DNA of 55,382 bases. It comes from an uncultured Pseudoxanthomonas sp. Lineage in GTDB: Bacteria > Pseudomonadota > Gammaproteobacteria > Xanthomonadales > Xanthomonadaceae. Shown piece by piece: positions 16,418-26,100 of the stretch. The notes below the pieces were generated by a model. The model was not told where the DNA came from and did no database searches. It saw nothing but the letters and a program-made list of their open reading frames with translations. The position numbers were made by a program, and so were the translations under genes. The stretch is from NCBI RefSeq assembly GCF_946886695.1, contig NZ_CAMPJD010000026.1:1-55382 (forward strand), read 5' to 3'. Every line of letters begins with the position of its first letter. The first letter of the stretch is position 1.

Positions 16418-17308
16418 ATGAACGAGAGCCAGATCCAGCGGGTCCGCCGCTTCAACCGCACGGTCACCCGCCGCATCGGAGTGCTCACTGATGACTACCT
16501 CGGGCACGGCCGCCCGTTGGCCGAGTCGCGCCTGCTGTTCGAAGCAGGGCATGCAGGGGCGGATGTGCGCGACTTGCGTGCACGCCTCGGGTTGGATTCC
16601 GGCTATGCGAGCCGGTTGTTGCGCGCGCTTGAGGCGCAGGGACTTGTGCGGGTACAGGCATCGCCCGTTGATGCACGCAGGCGGCATGTGGTCCTGACCG
16701 CGAAAGGGCGGCGCGAGGTGGATGCGCTCGACCGGGATTCGCGGGCGTTGGCGGATTCCCTGCTGGCGCCCTTGTCGGCGCGGCAGCGCGAACGCTTGGT
16801 CGATGCGATGGATGAAGTGGAGCGTCTCATGCGTGCGTCCGCGGCGGAGGTCGCGCTGGAGGATCCGGCCAGCGTCGAGGCGCAGGCGTGCATCCAGGCC
16901 TATCTGGATGAACTCGATGCGCGCTTCGAAGGAGGTTTCGACGCCGCCCGCAGTGTTTCAGCCGATCCCGGCGAGCTGGTACCGCCCCGTGGCGCCTTCG
17001 TGGTCGCGCGTCTGGAGGGCGAGGCGGTCGCATGCGGAGGATTGAAGCGGATCGCCGACGGCATGGGCGAGATCAAGCGCATGTGGGTGGCGCCGGATGC
17101 GCGCGGGCTGGGCATCGCGCAGCGGGTGCTGGATGCGCTGGAGGCACACGCGGTGGAGATGGGGCTGCGCACGTTGCGACTGGACACCAACGGCAGTCTG
17201 GTGGAAGCGCGGGCGTTGTATGACCGCAACGGCTACTTCGAGATCCCCGCCTATAACGACAACCCTTACGCGCACCACTGGTTCGAGAAACGCCTGCGCA
17301 CGGACTGA
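16418..17308 (+). CDS. MarR-type regulator fused to a GNAT acetyltransferase
   Basis: 296 aa. Residues 1-150 form a MarR winged helix: RVRRFNRTVTRRIGVL, the recognition segment LGLDSGYASRLLRALEAQGL and the wing DARRRHVVLTAKGRREVD. Residues about 155-296 form a GNAT domain with acetyl-CoA motif WVAPDARGLGIAQRVLDALE and the family's RLDTNGSLVEARALYDRNGY. Such fusions couple sensing to acetylation of a small molecule or protein; the substrate is unknown. The palindrome touching its start codon suggests direct autoregulation. No Shine-Dalgarno is visible, so the mRNA may be leaderless or nearly so. Confidence 0.92.
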   Translation: MNESQIQRVRRFNRTVTRRIGVLTDDYLGHGRPLAESRLLFEAGHAGADVRDLRARLGLDSGYASRLLRALEAQGLVRVQASPVDARRRHVVLTAKGRREVDALDRDSRALADSLLAPLSARQRERLVDAMDEVERLMRASAAEVALEDPASVEAQACIQAYLDELDARFEGGFDAARSVSADPGELVPPRGAFVVARLEGEAVACGGLKRIADGMGEIKRMWVAPDARGLGIAQRVLDALEAHAVEMGLRTLRLDTNGSLVEARALYDRNGYFEIPAYNDNPYAHHWFEKRLRTD

Positions 17309-17418
17309 AGGCGAGGCCCACCGTCCCGCGCGGGTATGAGCCGACGCTGCGCGTTTGCTCGACCGGATTTCGCGGCGAAACCGTCCTTCCTGTACTTCGT
17401 GTCCTGGTTGCCCTGCGA

Positions 17419-17559
17419 TCAGGAGCGCTTGCCGGGATTGGGTAATTGGCCCTTCCCATGATCCTTGGGAAGCGGGCGGGATGGGGTTGATGGCGTGGCG
17501 GGCGCGGGTATCGCCTTGGAGGCGTCGTGGCGGGCGGGCGGCTTGGGATGGAAAGTCAT
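17419..17559 (-). CDS. Small basic Pro/Lys-rich protein (46 aa)
   Basis: A 46-aa frame starting MTFHPKPPARHDASK and ending HGKGQLPNPGKRS. It has a strong GGAGGAG Shine-Dalgarno 8-14 nt upstream of ATG 17559, which is the main evidence that it is real. The protein is basic, proline-rich and probably disordered; I recognise no domain. A hairpin of 8 bp (17570-17588) takes up half of the Shine-Dalgarno, hinting at translational control. Codons run on upstream to about 17601 without support. Confidence 0.6.
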   Translation of the reverse strand: MTFHPKPPARHDASKAIPAPATPSTPSRPLPKDHGKGQLPNPGKRS

Positions 17560-17569
17560 GGCAGGTCTC

Positions 17570-17588
17570 CTCCGGCCGATGGCCGGAG
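17570..17588 (-). promoter_or_regulatory. Hairpin overlapping the ribosome-binding site of the 46-aa gene
   Basis: CTCCGGCC (17570-17577) and GGCCGGAG (17581-17588) are perfect complements around a 3-nt loop. On the minus strand the 3' arm ends with the first half of the GGAGGAG Shine-Dalgarno. Folding would partly hide the ribosome-binding site. Confidence 0.5.
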
Positions 17589-17738
17589 ATGCACCGTGCA
17601 CGTGGAGGGATGAGTAACGCGTGTAGTCATGGGGTAAAGCAGGCCGTCATGCCGGAAATGGCTGGATTGCCCGATGGACGGCTGTGATTGCGCGCAAAAG
17701 ACCCCTCTGTGCCGGCGAAAGGCGCGTAAGGTCGAGGG

Positions 17739-19064
17739 ATGATGCATCGGTTCCTCAGTGACAACCGCGCCGAACTGATTGCGCGCTGCCGTGGCAAGGT
17801 CGCGCTGCGATCCGCCACGGGCGTGCCCGGCCAGGAACTGGATCACGGCGTGACGGTTTTCCTGGACCAGCTGATCAAGACACTGCAGGTGGAGGAGGGC
17901 GCCGAGCCGATGCGCAGCCGCAGGGTATCGGGGCCTGCGGGCGGCGGTCGTCCCGCCCTGTCTGAGATCAGCGAGTCCGCGGCCCTGCATGGCCGCGAAC
18001 TGCTGACGCACGGGTTCACCGTCGACCAGGTGGTGCACGACTATGGCGACCTGTGCCAGGCGATTTCCGATCTTGCCTTCGAACGGGGCGCGGCGATCGA
18101 GACGGATGAGTTCCGCACGCTCAACCGTTGCCTGGACAATGCCATCGCGCACGCGGTGACGGAATTCGGCTACCAGAATGAGATCGTGCAGTCCGACAGG
18201 CAGGCCCTGGCGTTGAACGAGCGGCTGGGATTCTTCGCGCACGAGTTGCGCAACCAGCTGTGCACGGCGACGCTGGCGCTGTCGATCATCAAGGAAGGCA
18301 GCGTGGGCATGTCCGGTGCGACGGCCGGCATCCTGGATCGCGCTCTGGCCGGGCTGGGAAGCCTGATCGATCGTTCGCTGGCCGAGGTGAGGATGGCCGC
18401 CGGCACGCCGGTGCAGAAGCGGCTGTACTCGCTGGCAGATTTCATCGCCGAGATCAGGCTGTCGGCCTCGCTGGAGGCCACAGTCAGGGGATGCGTACTG
18501 GTCGTGTCCGAGGTGGATCCTGTGTTGGCCATCGATGTCGACCGCGACCTGCTGCTGTCGGCAGCCGGCAATCTGCTGCAGAACGCATTCAAGTTCTCAG
18601 CGCCGGGCAGCGAAATCACGTTGAACGCCTATGCGCGCGCCGACCGCATCCTGATCGATGTGGAAGACCGCTGCGGCGGGCTGCCTTCTGGCGATGGCGC
18701 GACCCTGTTCCAGCCTTTCGTGCAGCAGAGCGCGGACCAGAGCGGCCTGGGGCTGGGCTTGTCGATCTCGCAGCGCAGCGTGGAGGCCAACCAGGGGCAA
18801 CTGAGCGTGCGTGATGTGCCCGGCACGGGCTGTGTCTTCACCATCTCGCTGCCCCGCCACCAGATGCCGCCATCGGAAGGACCGCTGCCGCCACGCGCTC
18901 TGAGCTATAGGCGCTCCACGAAAGTCCTGGACCAGCCTCCCATCAGGAGGGTGGTAGCAGCGACGCGGATGACATTCCGCGGTGTGCTGCCGAGTGGCGC
19001 AGGACTTGCATGCTCAAGCGCAGGGCGCGTGCAGCTCATGGGCCTCCCGGAGGCAGTAGAGTAA
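17739..19064 (+). CDS. Soluble sensor histidine kinase
   Basis: 441 aa, no membrane span. The N-terminal 150 residues are helical and resemble the RsbRD/globin-like sensor region found before some kinases (ELLTHGFTVDQVVHDYGDLC). The kinase core has H168 in FFAHELRNQL, an N-box NLLQNAFKFS (278-287), DRCGG (310-314) and GLGLGLSI (336-343). The catalytic domain ends near TISLP (368-372), yet about 70 more residues of low-complexity sequence follow, which is unusual. No response regulator gene is adjacent, so it is an orphan kinase. ATG 17739 or 17742 may be used. Confidence 0.88.
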   Translation: MMHRFLSDNRAELIARCRGKVALRSATGVPGQELDHGVTVFLDQLIKTLQVEEGAEPMRSRRVSGPAGGGRPALSEISESAALHGRELLTHGFTVDQVVHDYGDLCQAISDLAFERGAAIETDEFRTLNRCLDNAIAHAVTEFGYQNEIVQSDRQALALNERLGFFAHELRNQLCTATLALSIIKEGSVGMSGATAGILDRALAGLGSLIDRSLAEVRMAAGTPVQKRLYSLADFIAEIRLSASLEATVRGCVLVVSEVDPVLAIDVDRDLLLSAAGNLLQNAFKFSAPGSEITLNAYARADRILIDVEDRCGGLPSGDGATLFQPFVQQSADQSGLGLGLSISQRSVEANQGQLSVRDVPGTGCVFTISLPRHQMPPSEGPLPPRALSYRRSTKVLDQPPIRRVVAATRMTFRGVLPSGAGLACSSAGRVQLMGLPEAVE

Positions 19065-19107
19065 TGTGAGTTACCCGGGTACCATGCGTCCAGCCGCTTG
19101 GATGGCG

Positions 19108-19126
19108 GGCACCTTGGGGTGGTGCC
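19108..19126 (+). terminator. Short hairpin after the histidine kinase gene
   Basis: GGCACC (19108-19113) pairs with GGTGCC (19121-19126) over a 7-nt loop in the 263-bp gap before the sulfotransferase gene. No T-run follows. A 10-bp palindrome TACCCGGGTA lies just upstream near 19074. No coding sequence in this gap is convincing. Confidence 0.25.
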
Positions 19127-19327
19127 TGCGGAAATGCGTCCGGGCGTAGACACCATGGGGGCAGCCCTGTACGGCGCTGTGCCTGTGCGACAACAGGGGA
19201 TCTGCTTGGATACTTCGGTCGGCATGCCGCGTGCATGTGCCGCCATGCGCGTTTCGCTCCTGCGAAGCGCGTGTTCGCGCAGTGGGCAGCGTCAGGCAGA
19301 GGTGGGAGTTTGCGAGGAGGTTGCAGC

Positions 19328-20185
19328 GTGAGCAGGCGCTTCCACTTCATATCGGGCCTGCCGCGTTCCGGATCGACATTGCTGGCCGGCATCCTGCGGC
19401 AGAACCCTCGCTTCCATGCAGGCATGAGCAGTCCGGTCGCCGGCCTGATCAATGGCGCGCTGGAGCAGATGGGCGCCGGTGGCGAGTCCTGGGCCTTCTT
19501 CGACGAAGCCAAGCGACGCACTATCTGCCGTGCATTGCTGGATGCTTACTACGCGGACAATGCGGCCGACGTGGTGTTCGACACCAACCGCACATGGACC
19601 GCGCGCATGCACCAGCTGGTCGAGCTGGTGGACGACTTCAAGGTCGTCTGCTGTGTGCGGAATCCTGCGTGGATCATGGACAGTTTCGAGTCCATCTACC
19701 GGAAGAACCCCTTCGACTACAGCCGGATGTTCAGTCCGGCCACGCGGCAGACGGTATACAGCCGCAGCGAACAGCTGATCAACGCCGGTGGCGCCGTCGG
19801 CGGGGCATGGACGGCCTTGAAGGAAGCCTACTACGGCGAATTTTCCGACCGTCTGCTGCTGGTCGATTACGAACTGCTCACGCGCCATCCGGCCCGCACG
19901 ATGGAACTGGTGTACGACTTCATCGGCGAACCGCGTTTCACCCACGACTTCGACAACGTGGACTACGCCGAAGAGGCGTTTGACCAGGGGTTGGGCGTCA
20001 AGGGCCTGCATACGGTCAGGCGGAAGGTCGAGTTCAAGGCCCGGCGCAGCATCCTGCCGCCGGATCTCTTCGCGAAGTACCACGACATGGATTTCTGGCA
20101 GGACCAGGCCGGTACGGCGGCGGGGATCATCGCCCCGCGTCGCGACGGCGGCCAGAACAAGGACAACACCAAGGACACACCATGA
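19328..20185 (+). CDS. Sulfotransferase, coupled to the giant autotransporter
   Basis: 285 aa from GTG 19328, chosen for the GAGGAGG Shine-Dalgarno 8-14 nt upstream and because residues 2-10 immediately enter the fold. The 5'-phosphosulfate loop GLPRSGSTLLAGIL (10-23) marks a PAPS-dependent sulfotransferase; the 3'-phosphate region fits VVCCVRNPAWIMDSFESIYR. It transfers sulfate from PAPS to a hydroxyl or amine in the cytoplasm. Its TGA overlaps the ATG of the 2361-aa autotransporter by 4 nt, so the two are made together. This suggests, but does not prove, that the surface protein or a partner is sulfated. Confidence 0.88.
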   Translation: MSRRFHFISGLPRSGSTLLAGILRQNPRFHAGMSSPVAGLINGALEQMGAGGESWAFFDEAKRRTICRALLDAYYADNAADVVFDTNRTWTARMHQLVELVDDFKVVCCVRNPAWIMDSFESIYRKNPFDYSRMFSPATRQTVYSRSEQLINAGGAVGGAWTALKEAYYGEFSDRLLLVDYELLTRHPARTMELVYDFIGEPRFTHDFDNVDYAEEAFDQGLGVKGLHTVRRKVEFKARRSILPPDLFAKYHDMDFWQDQAGTAAGIIAPRRDGGQNKDNTKDTP

Positions 20186-23100
20186 AGCGCGCCCTGCTTG
20201 GCGGCCTTTCGACGCTGCTGCTTCCCTTCTCCGCACATGCTGCCACGACGTCGGCCGGTGGATACCTGATGCGCGGTGGCTACCAACCGCGTAGCTACAT
20301 GCGCGTCGGCGTCGGCGCCAGTGACCTGACGACGACGGAGTTGCGCGACGGCGTCGCAAGTCACGGGAAGGCCGTGCGGCGCGCCGACGGTCCCGTCATG
20401 GCGGGACCGCTCGAGATCCATGCGCCGGGACCGGTGACGGAACTGGTGATCATTGATGCCGCAGTGCCGGACAAGGGCGCCTTCTACCGCGGCGTGAAGC
20501 CTGGCGTGGATATCGTCGAGATCGATACGTCGCGTTCGGGCTTGGAGCAGTTGAAGCTGGCACTGGCGCCGTATCGTGATCTCGTCGCACTGCACATCGT
20601 CTCCCACGCAGAGGATGGCGTACTGCACCTGGGCAACAGCCGCATCGATTCGGAAGCACTGAAGCGCGAGATCGATACATTCGCCGCGTTGCGTGGTGCG
20701 CTGGCCGATGGTGCCGACCTGCTGCTCTACGGCTGCGATCTGGCGAGCGGGAAAGAAGGTGAAGCGTTGTTGGACATCCTGCGCGATATGACCGGCCTCG
20801 ATGTGGCAGCGTCGAGCAACAAGACCGGCAACGCGGAGCAGGGTGCTGACTGGGATCTGGAAGTGCGCCGAGGCGATGTTGTCGCCGCGCTCCCGTTCGC
20901 CGAGAAGAGCTTGCGGGACTTCTCCTCGGTACTGGCGCCAGCCACCTACAACAGCGTGAGCTTCTGTCCCGGTGCCGGCACCGTCAATAACTACTGCGTA
21001 GGAGGCTCACTGCCGTCGACGGACGGCAAGCTGGTGATTTCCGCGAGCACGCCCCAGGTGTACGCGATCTCCGCCAACCATATCGCGAACAACCCCGGCT
21101 GGCCGGCCAATATGGTGCCCAGCTACAGTTACCCCTACACGACGAGTGGTCACATCCAGTTCCAGGCGAACACTGCGAACATGGAATCCTTCGTGTTGAC
21201 CAGCGTCCGCAAGATCGTCAACTGGCAGGGCGCGTGCGCTAGCGCGCAGCTCATTGGTACGCGCAAGTCGGACGGTTCCACCGTGACCGACAACATCGCG
21301 TGGGGGGCGGGCGCCGCCACCTACACGCCAGGCAACCTGGCCGGCGTGGCGCTGACGGCATTGCGCGTCCAGGTGAACAACTGCGCCTATGACGTGTCCG
21401 GCAACCTGCGTCTCGATCAGCTTGTCATCGATGACGCTCCCAGCTCTGTGCCCGTGCTCACCGATGCCCGCATCAGCATCTCCGGTGCCAGCGGCACCGG
21501 CGGTGCGTACAAGATCGGCGACACCGTCACCGCTACCTGGAACAACACCGCCGGAGGCGACAACAGTGGCGCCATGAACGGCGTCACCGTGGACTTCAGC
21601 CAGTTCGGCGGCGGAGCGGCGGTGGCCGCGAGCAACAGCAGCAACACCTGGACCGCCACGTATACGCTCACGTCGGGCGCCATCGACGGCATCAACCGCA
21701 ACGTCAGCGTGACGGCGACCAACGTCGCTGGCAGCACAACGATCGCCGATACCACCAACGCCACGGTCGACAACGTGGCGCCGACGGTGACCGACGGCAA
21801 CATTTCAATTTCCGGTGCTTCGGGAACCGGCGGCACCTACAGGATCGGCGACACCGTCACGGCGGCCTGGAACAACACGGCCGCAGGCGACAACAACGCG
21901 GACACGATCAGCGGTGCCACCGCGAACTTCAGCCAGTTCGGGGGTGGCGTCGCGGTCAGCGCGACCAACAGCGGCGGCACCTGGACGGCAACGTATACGC
22001 TGCCCAGCGGTGCGCTGCAGGCGACCGGCCGCAATGTCTCGTTCACGGCCACCGACAATGCCGGCAACACCACGACGGCGGCCGATACCACCAATGCCGC
22101 AGTCGACACCGCACCGCCTGCCGTCACCGGCATCACCGTGAGCGGGTCGCCTGCGGGCACCGCCACCAGCGTGACCTTCACGGTGGCGTTCAACGAGTCG
22201 GTCACGAACATTTCGACAGATGACTTCGCGCTGGCGACGACGGGCACGGCCACGGGCACGATCAGCAGCGTTTCGGCGAGCAGCGGCACCTCGATCAACG
22301 TCACCGTTAGCGGCATTGCCGGCAACGGCGACCTGAGGCTGAATCTCAACGGGTCCACCGATGTTGCGGACGCGGCCGGCAACAGCGGGCCCGCGGCATT
22401 CACCAGCGGGTCGACCCATACCGTCGCCATTCCCACCGCGCCTGGCGCGCCGACGATCGGCACCGCGACGGCGGGCGACGGCCAGGTCAGCGTGACCTTC
22501 ACCGCACCGGGCAGCAACGGCGGTTCGGCCATCACCACGTACACGGCGACGGCCAGTCCCGGTGGCGCGTTCGGCACCTGTGCGGGGCCGGCAGCCTGTA
22601 CGGCCACGGTGACAGGCTTGACCAACGGCACGGCATATACGTTCACCGTGACCGCCACCAACGCCATCGGAACAAGCGTTGCGTCGGGCGCATCGAATGC
22701 CTCGACGCCTAAGGGCAACCAGACCATCACCTTCGGCAACCCGGGTGCGCAGAACTTCGGCACCGCGCCGACATTGACCGCCACTGCGACATCCGGTCTC
22801 GCGCCGACGTTCAGTTCGTCCACCACCGGCGTATGCACCATCACGTCCGGCGGCGCGCTGACGTTCGTCACCGCCGGCAGCTGCACCATCGACGCCGATC
22901 AGGCCGGCGATACCGCGTGGAATGCCGCGACCACGGTGACCCAGACGTTCACGGTCAACGCGGTGGTACCCGGCGCGCCGACCATCGGTACCGCGACGGC
23001 GGGTGACACCCAGGCCACGGTGACGTTTACCGCACCGGCCTCCCTCGGCGGTGCGGCGATCATTGCCGGCGGCTATACAGTCACGGCGAATCCCGGCGGC

Positions 23101-26100
23101 GCAACCGGCACGGGCTCCAGTTCGCCGATCACGGTGACCGGCCTGACCAATGGCGTGCCCTACACGTTCACGGTGACCGCGACCAATTCCGCCGGCACCG
23201 GTGCCGCGTCGGCCGCATCGAACAGCATCACGCCGGCCTCGCCGCAGACGATCACCTTCGGCAATCCGGGCACGCAGAACTTCGGGACATCGCCGACGGT
23301 CAGCGCGACATCGACCTCGGGACTGGCCGTGACCTTCACCTCATCCACCACCGGCGTCTGCACGACCACGTCCGCGGGTGTGCTGACCTTCATCGCCGCC
23401 GGCACCTGCACCATCAACGCCGACCAGGCGGGCGACGGCAGCTTCCTGCCCGCGTCGCAGGTCAGCCGGTCGTTCTCCGTCAGTCCCGTGGTGCCGGCTG
23501 CGCCGACGATCGGCACGGCGATTGCTGGCGACACCCAGGCGAGCGTCGCGTTCACCGCCCCGCTGAACATCGGCGGATCGGCGATCACCAGCTATACCGT
23601 GACCGTCAACCCGGCCGATGTGGCACCGATCAGTGGCGGGTCGTCGCCGATCGTCGTCACCGGCCTGACCAACGGACAGGCATACACCTTCACGGTGACG
23701 GCGGACAATGTGGCGGGCACGGGCCCTGCGTCGGCGGCGTCGAACAGCATCACGCCGGCGGCGACGCAGACCATCACGTTCGCCAATCCCGGCGCGCAGA
23801 ACTTCGGTACCACGCCGACGTTCACCGCGACGTCGGACTCCGGACTGACGCCGACGTTCACCTCGTCCACGACCAGCGTCTGCACGATCACGACGGGCGG
23901 CGCACTGACGTTCGTCACGGCGGGAACCTGCACCATCAACGCCGACCAGGCGGGCAATGGCAGTTACCTCCCCGCCCCGCAGGTCACCCGTTCGTTCACC
24001 GTCAATCCCGTGGTGCCGGGTACGCCGACCATCGGCGTGGCAACCGTCGCAAGTCCGACCGAGGTCGATGTGGCCTTCGCGGCGCCCGCGAGCAACGGAG
24101 GTATCGCCATCACCGGATACACGGTGACGGCCAGCCCCGGCGGTGCCACGACCACCGGTGCGGCCAGTCCCATCCGTTTCCCGGGCCTGACCGCAGGTGT
24201 CAGCTACACATTCACGGTCACCGCGACCAACAGCGCAGGCACGGGCGCCGCGTCGGCGGCGTCCAATGCCGTTGTCACCGCCGTGACGCAGGTCATCACG
24301 TTCGCCAATCCCGGTGCACAGAACTTCGGCACCACGCCCACGCTGTCAGCGACGGCGGATTCCGGGCTCGCGGTGAGCTTCACATCGGCGACGACCGCCG
24401 TCTGCACCATCACGCCCACGGGCACGCTGGCCTTCATCGCGGTCGGCACCTGCACGATCAACGCGGACCAGGCGGGCGATGCGAGCCATCTGCCTGCCTC
24501 ACAGGTCAGCCAGACGTTCACCGTGAATGCCGTGGTGCCCGATGCGCCCGTGATAGGCACGGCGACGATGGCGTCCGCTACTTCGGCGACAGTGTCCTTC
24601 ACCGCACCGGCCTTCACCGGCGGCGCTCCCGTCACCGGCTATGTGGTGACGGCGAGTCCGGGAGGCGCCAGCACGAATGGCGCGGGAAGCCCGATCACGA
24701 TCGCAGGCCTGACCAGCGGCACGGCATACACGTTCGCCGTGACGGCACAGAATGGAGCGGGCAACAGTGCTTCCTCGGCGCCTTCGAATGCGGTGACGCC
24801 GATCCCGGCGCTCACGGTCGCGGCGGCGAGTGCAACATTGCCTTACGGCGCTGGCGCCACGCCTGTGACGCTGTCGATCACGGGTACCGCGACATCGGTT
24901 GCCGTGGGTACGGCACCGGTGAACGGCATCGCGACGGTCAGCGGTACCACGATCAGCTACCAGCCCAATGCCGGTTACGCCGGCCCGGACAGCTTCACTT
25001 ATACGGCCAGCGATGCGTACCAGACCACCGCGACCGCGACGGTGACGATCACCGTGACGGCGCCGACGGTGATGCTGGATGCCGCCAATCCCGCCAACGG
25101 CACGGGCGGCACTGCCTACACGCACGCGTTCCTTGCCAGTGGCGGTGCATCGCCTTACCGCTTCCAGCTTGTCGGCGGCGCTTTGCCGAGCGGGCTGAGC
25201 CTGGGCACGGATGGACGCATCACCGGCACGCCGACGGTGGCGGGCAACTTCACGTTGACCGTGGAGGTGACCGACAGCAGCACGGGCACCGGCCCTTTCA
25301 CGGCGCAGCAGCAGTACACGCTGCAGGTGGTGGCGCCGCAGATCGCGTTCGCGCTGCCCGCGTTGCCGCAGGCGACGCATGCCAGCGCGTTCGACCAGAC
25401 CCTGGCGGTAACGGGTGGCACCGCGCCGTACACCTACGCGGTGACGGCAGGCAGCCTGCCGCAGGGCGTTGCGTTGAGTGCGGCGGGCGTGTTGTCGGGA
25501 ACGCCGACTGCGTCGGGACGCTTCTCCTTCACGGTGGAGGCGCGTGATGCCAACGGCTTCACGGGAGCACAGGCGTACGAACTGGTCGTGGCGCAGGCGC
25601 TGCAGGCGATCACCGGCCTCAGTGCGAATCCGGCCACGCCGGTGTTCGCGCCCAATGGCACGTTCACCGTGGCCGCGACGGGGGGTGCTTCCGGCAACCC
25701 GGTGGTGTTCGCGAGCACCACGGCGCAGGTCTGCGAGGTGAGTGGTGCGACCGTCACCATGCTGGCGGCCGGGCGTTGCAGCCTGACGGCGGACCAGGCA
25801 GGCGATGCGAACCACGAGGCGGCACCGCAGGTGCAATTGGACGTGGATATCGCGGCCGCCGTGCCGACGCTGGAATGGCCTGACGAGCTGCGCAAGGTGT
25901 TTGGCGAGCCCGCCTTCGACCTGGTGAATCCGGAGAGCCCGAGCAGCGGCGCCTTCACCTTCACCAGCAGTGATCCGGAGGTGGCCAGCATCAGCGGTCG
26001 CACGGTGACGCTGCATGCGGAAGGCGAGACCGTCATCACCGCGTCGCAGGCGGCCGCCGGCAACTATGCGGCGGCCAGCGTGGAGATGCGCCTGCAGGTG

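Noticed and set aside
19098..19331. 77-codon frame before the sulfotransferase gene
   Set aside because: TTG start, no Shine-Dalgarno and Cys/Arg-rich non-coding composition. The real gene start with GAGGAGG lies at 19328.
21417..26063. Several long Val/Pro-rich frames antisense to the autotransporter repeats
   Set aside because: Their repetitive sequence simply mirrors the FN3/Ig repeats on the plus strand.
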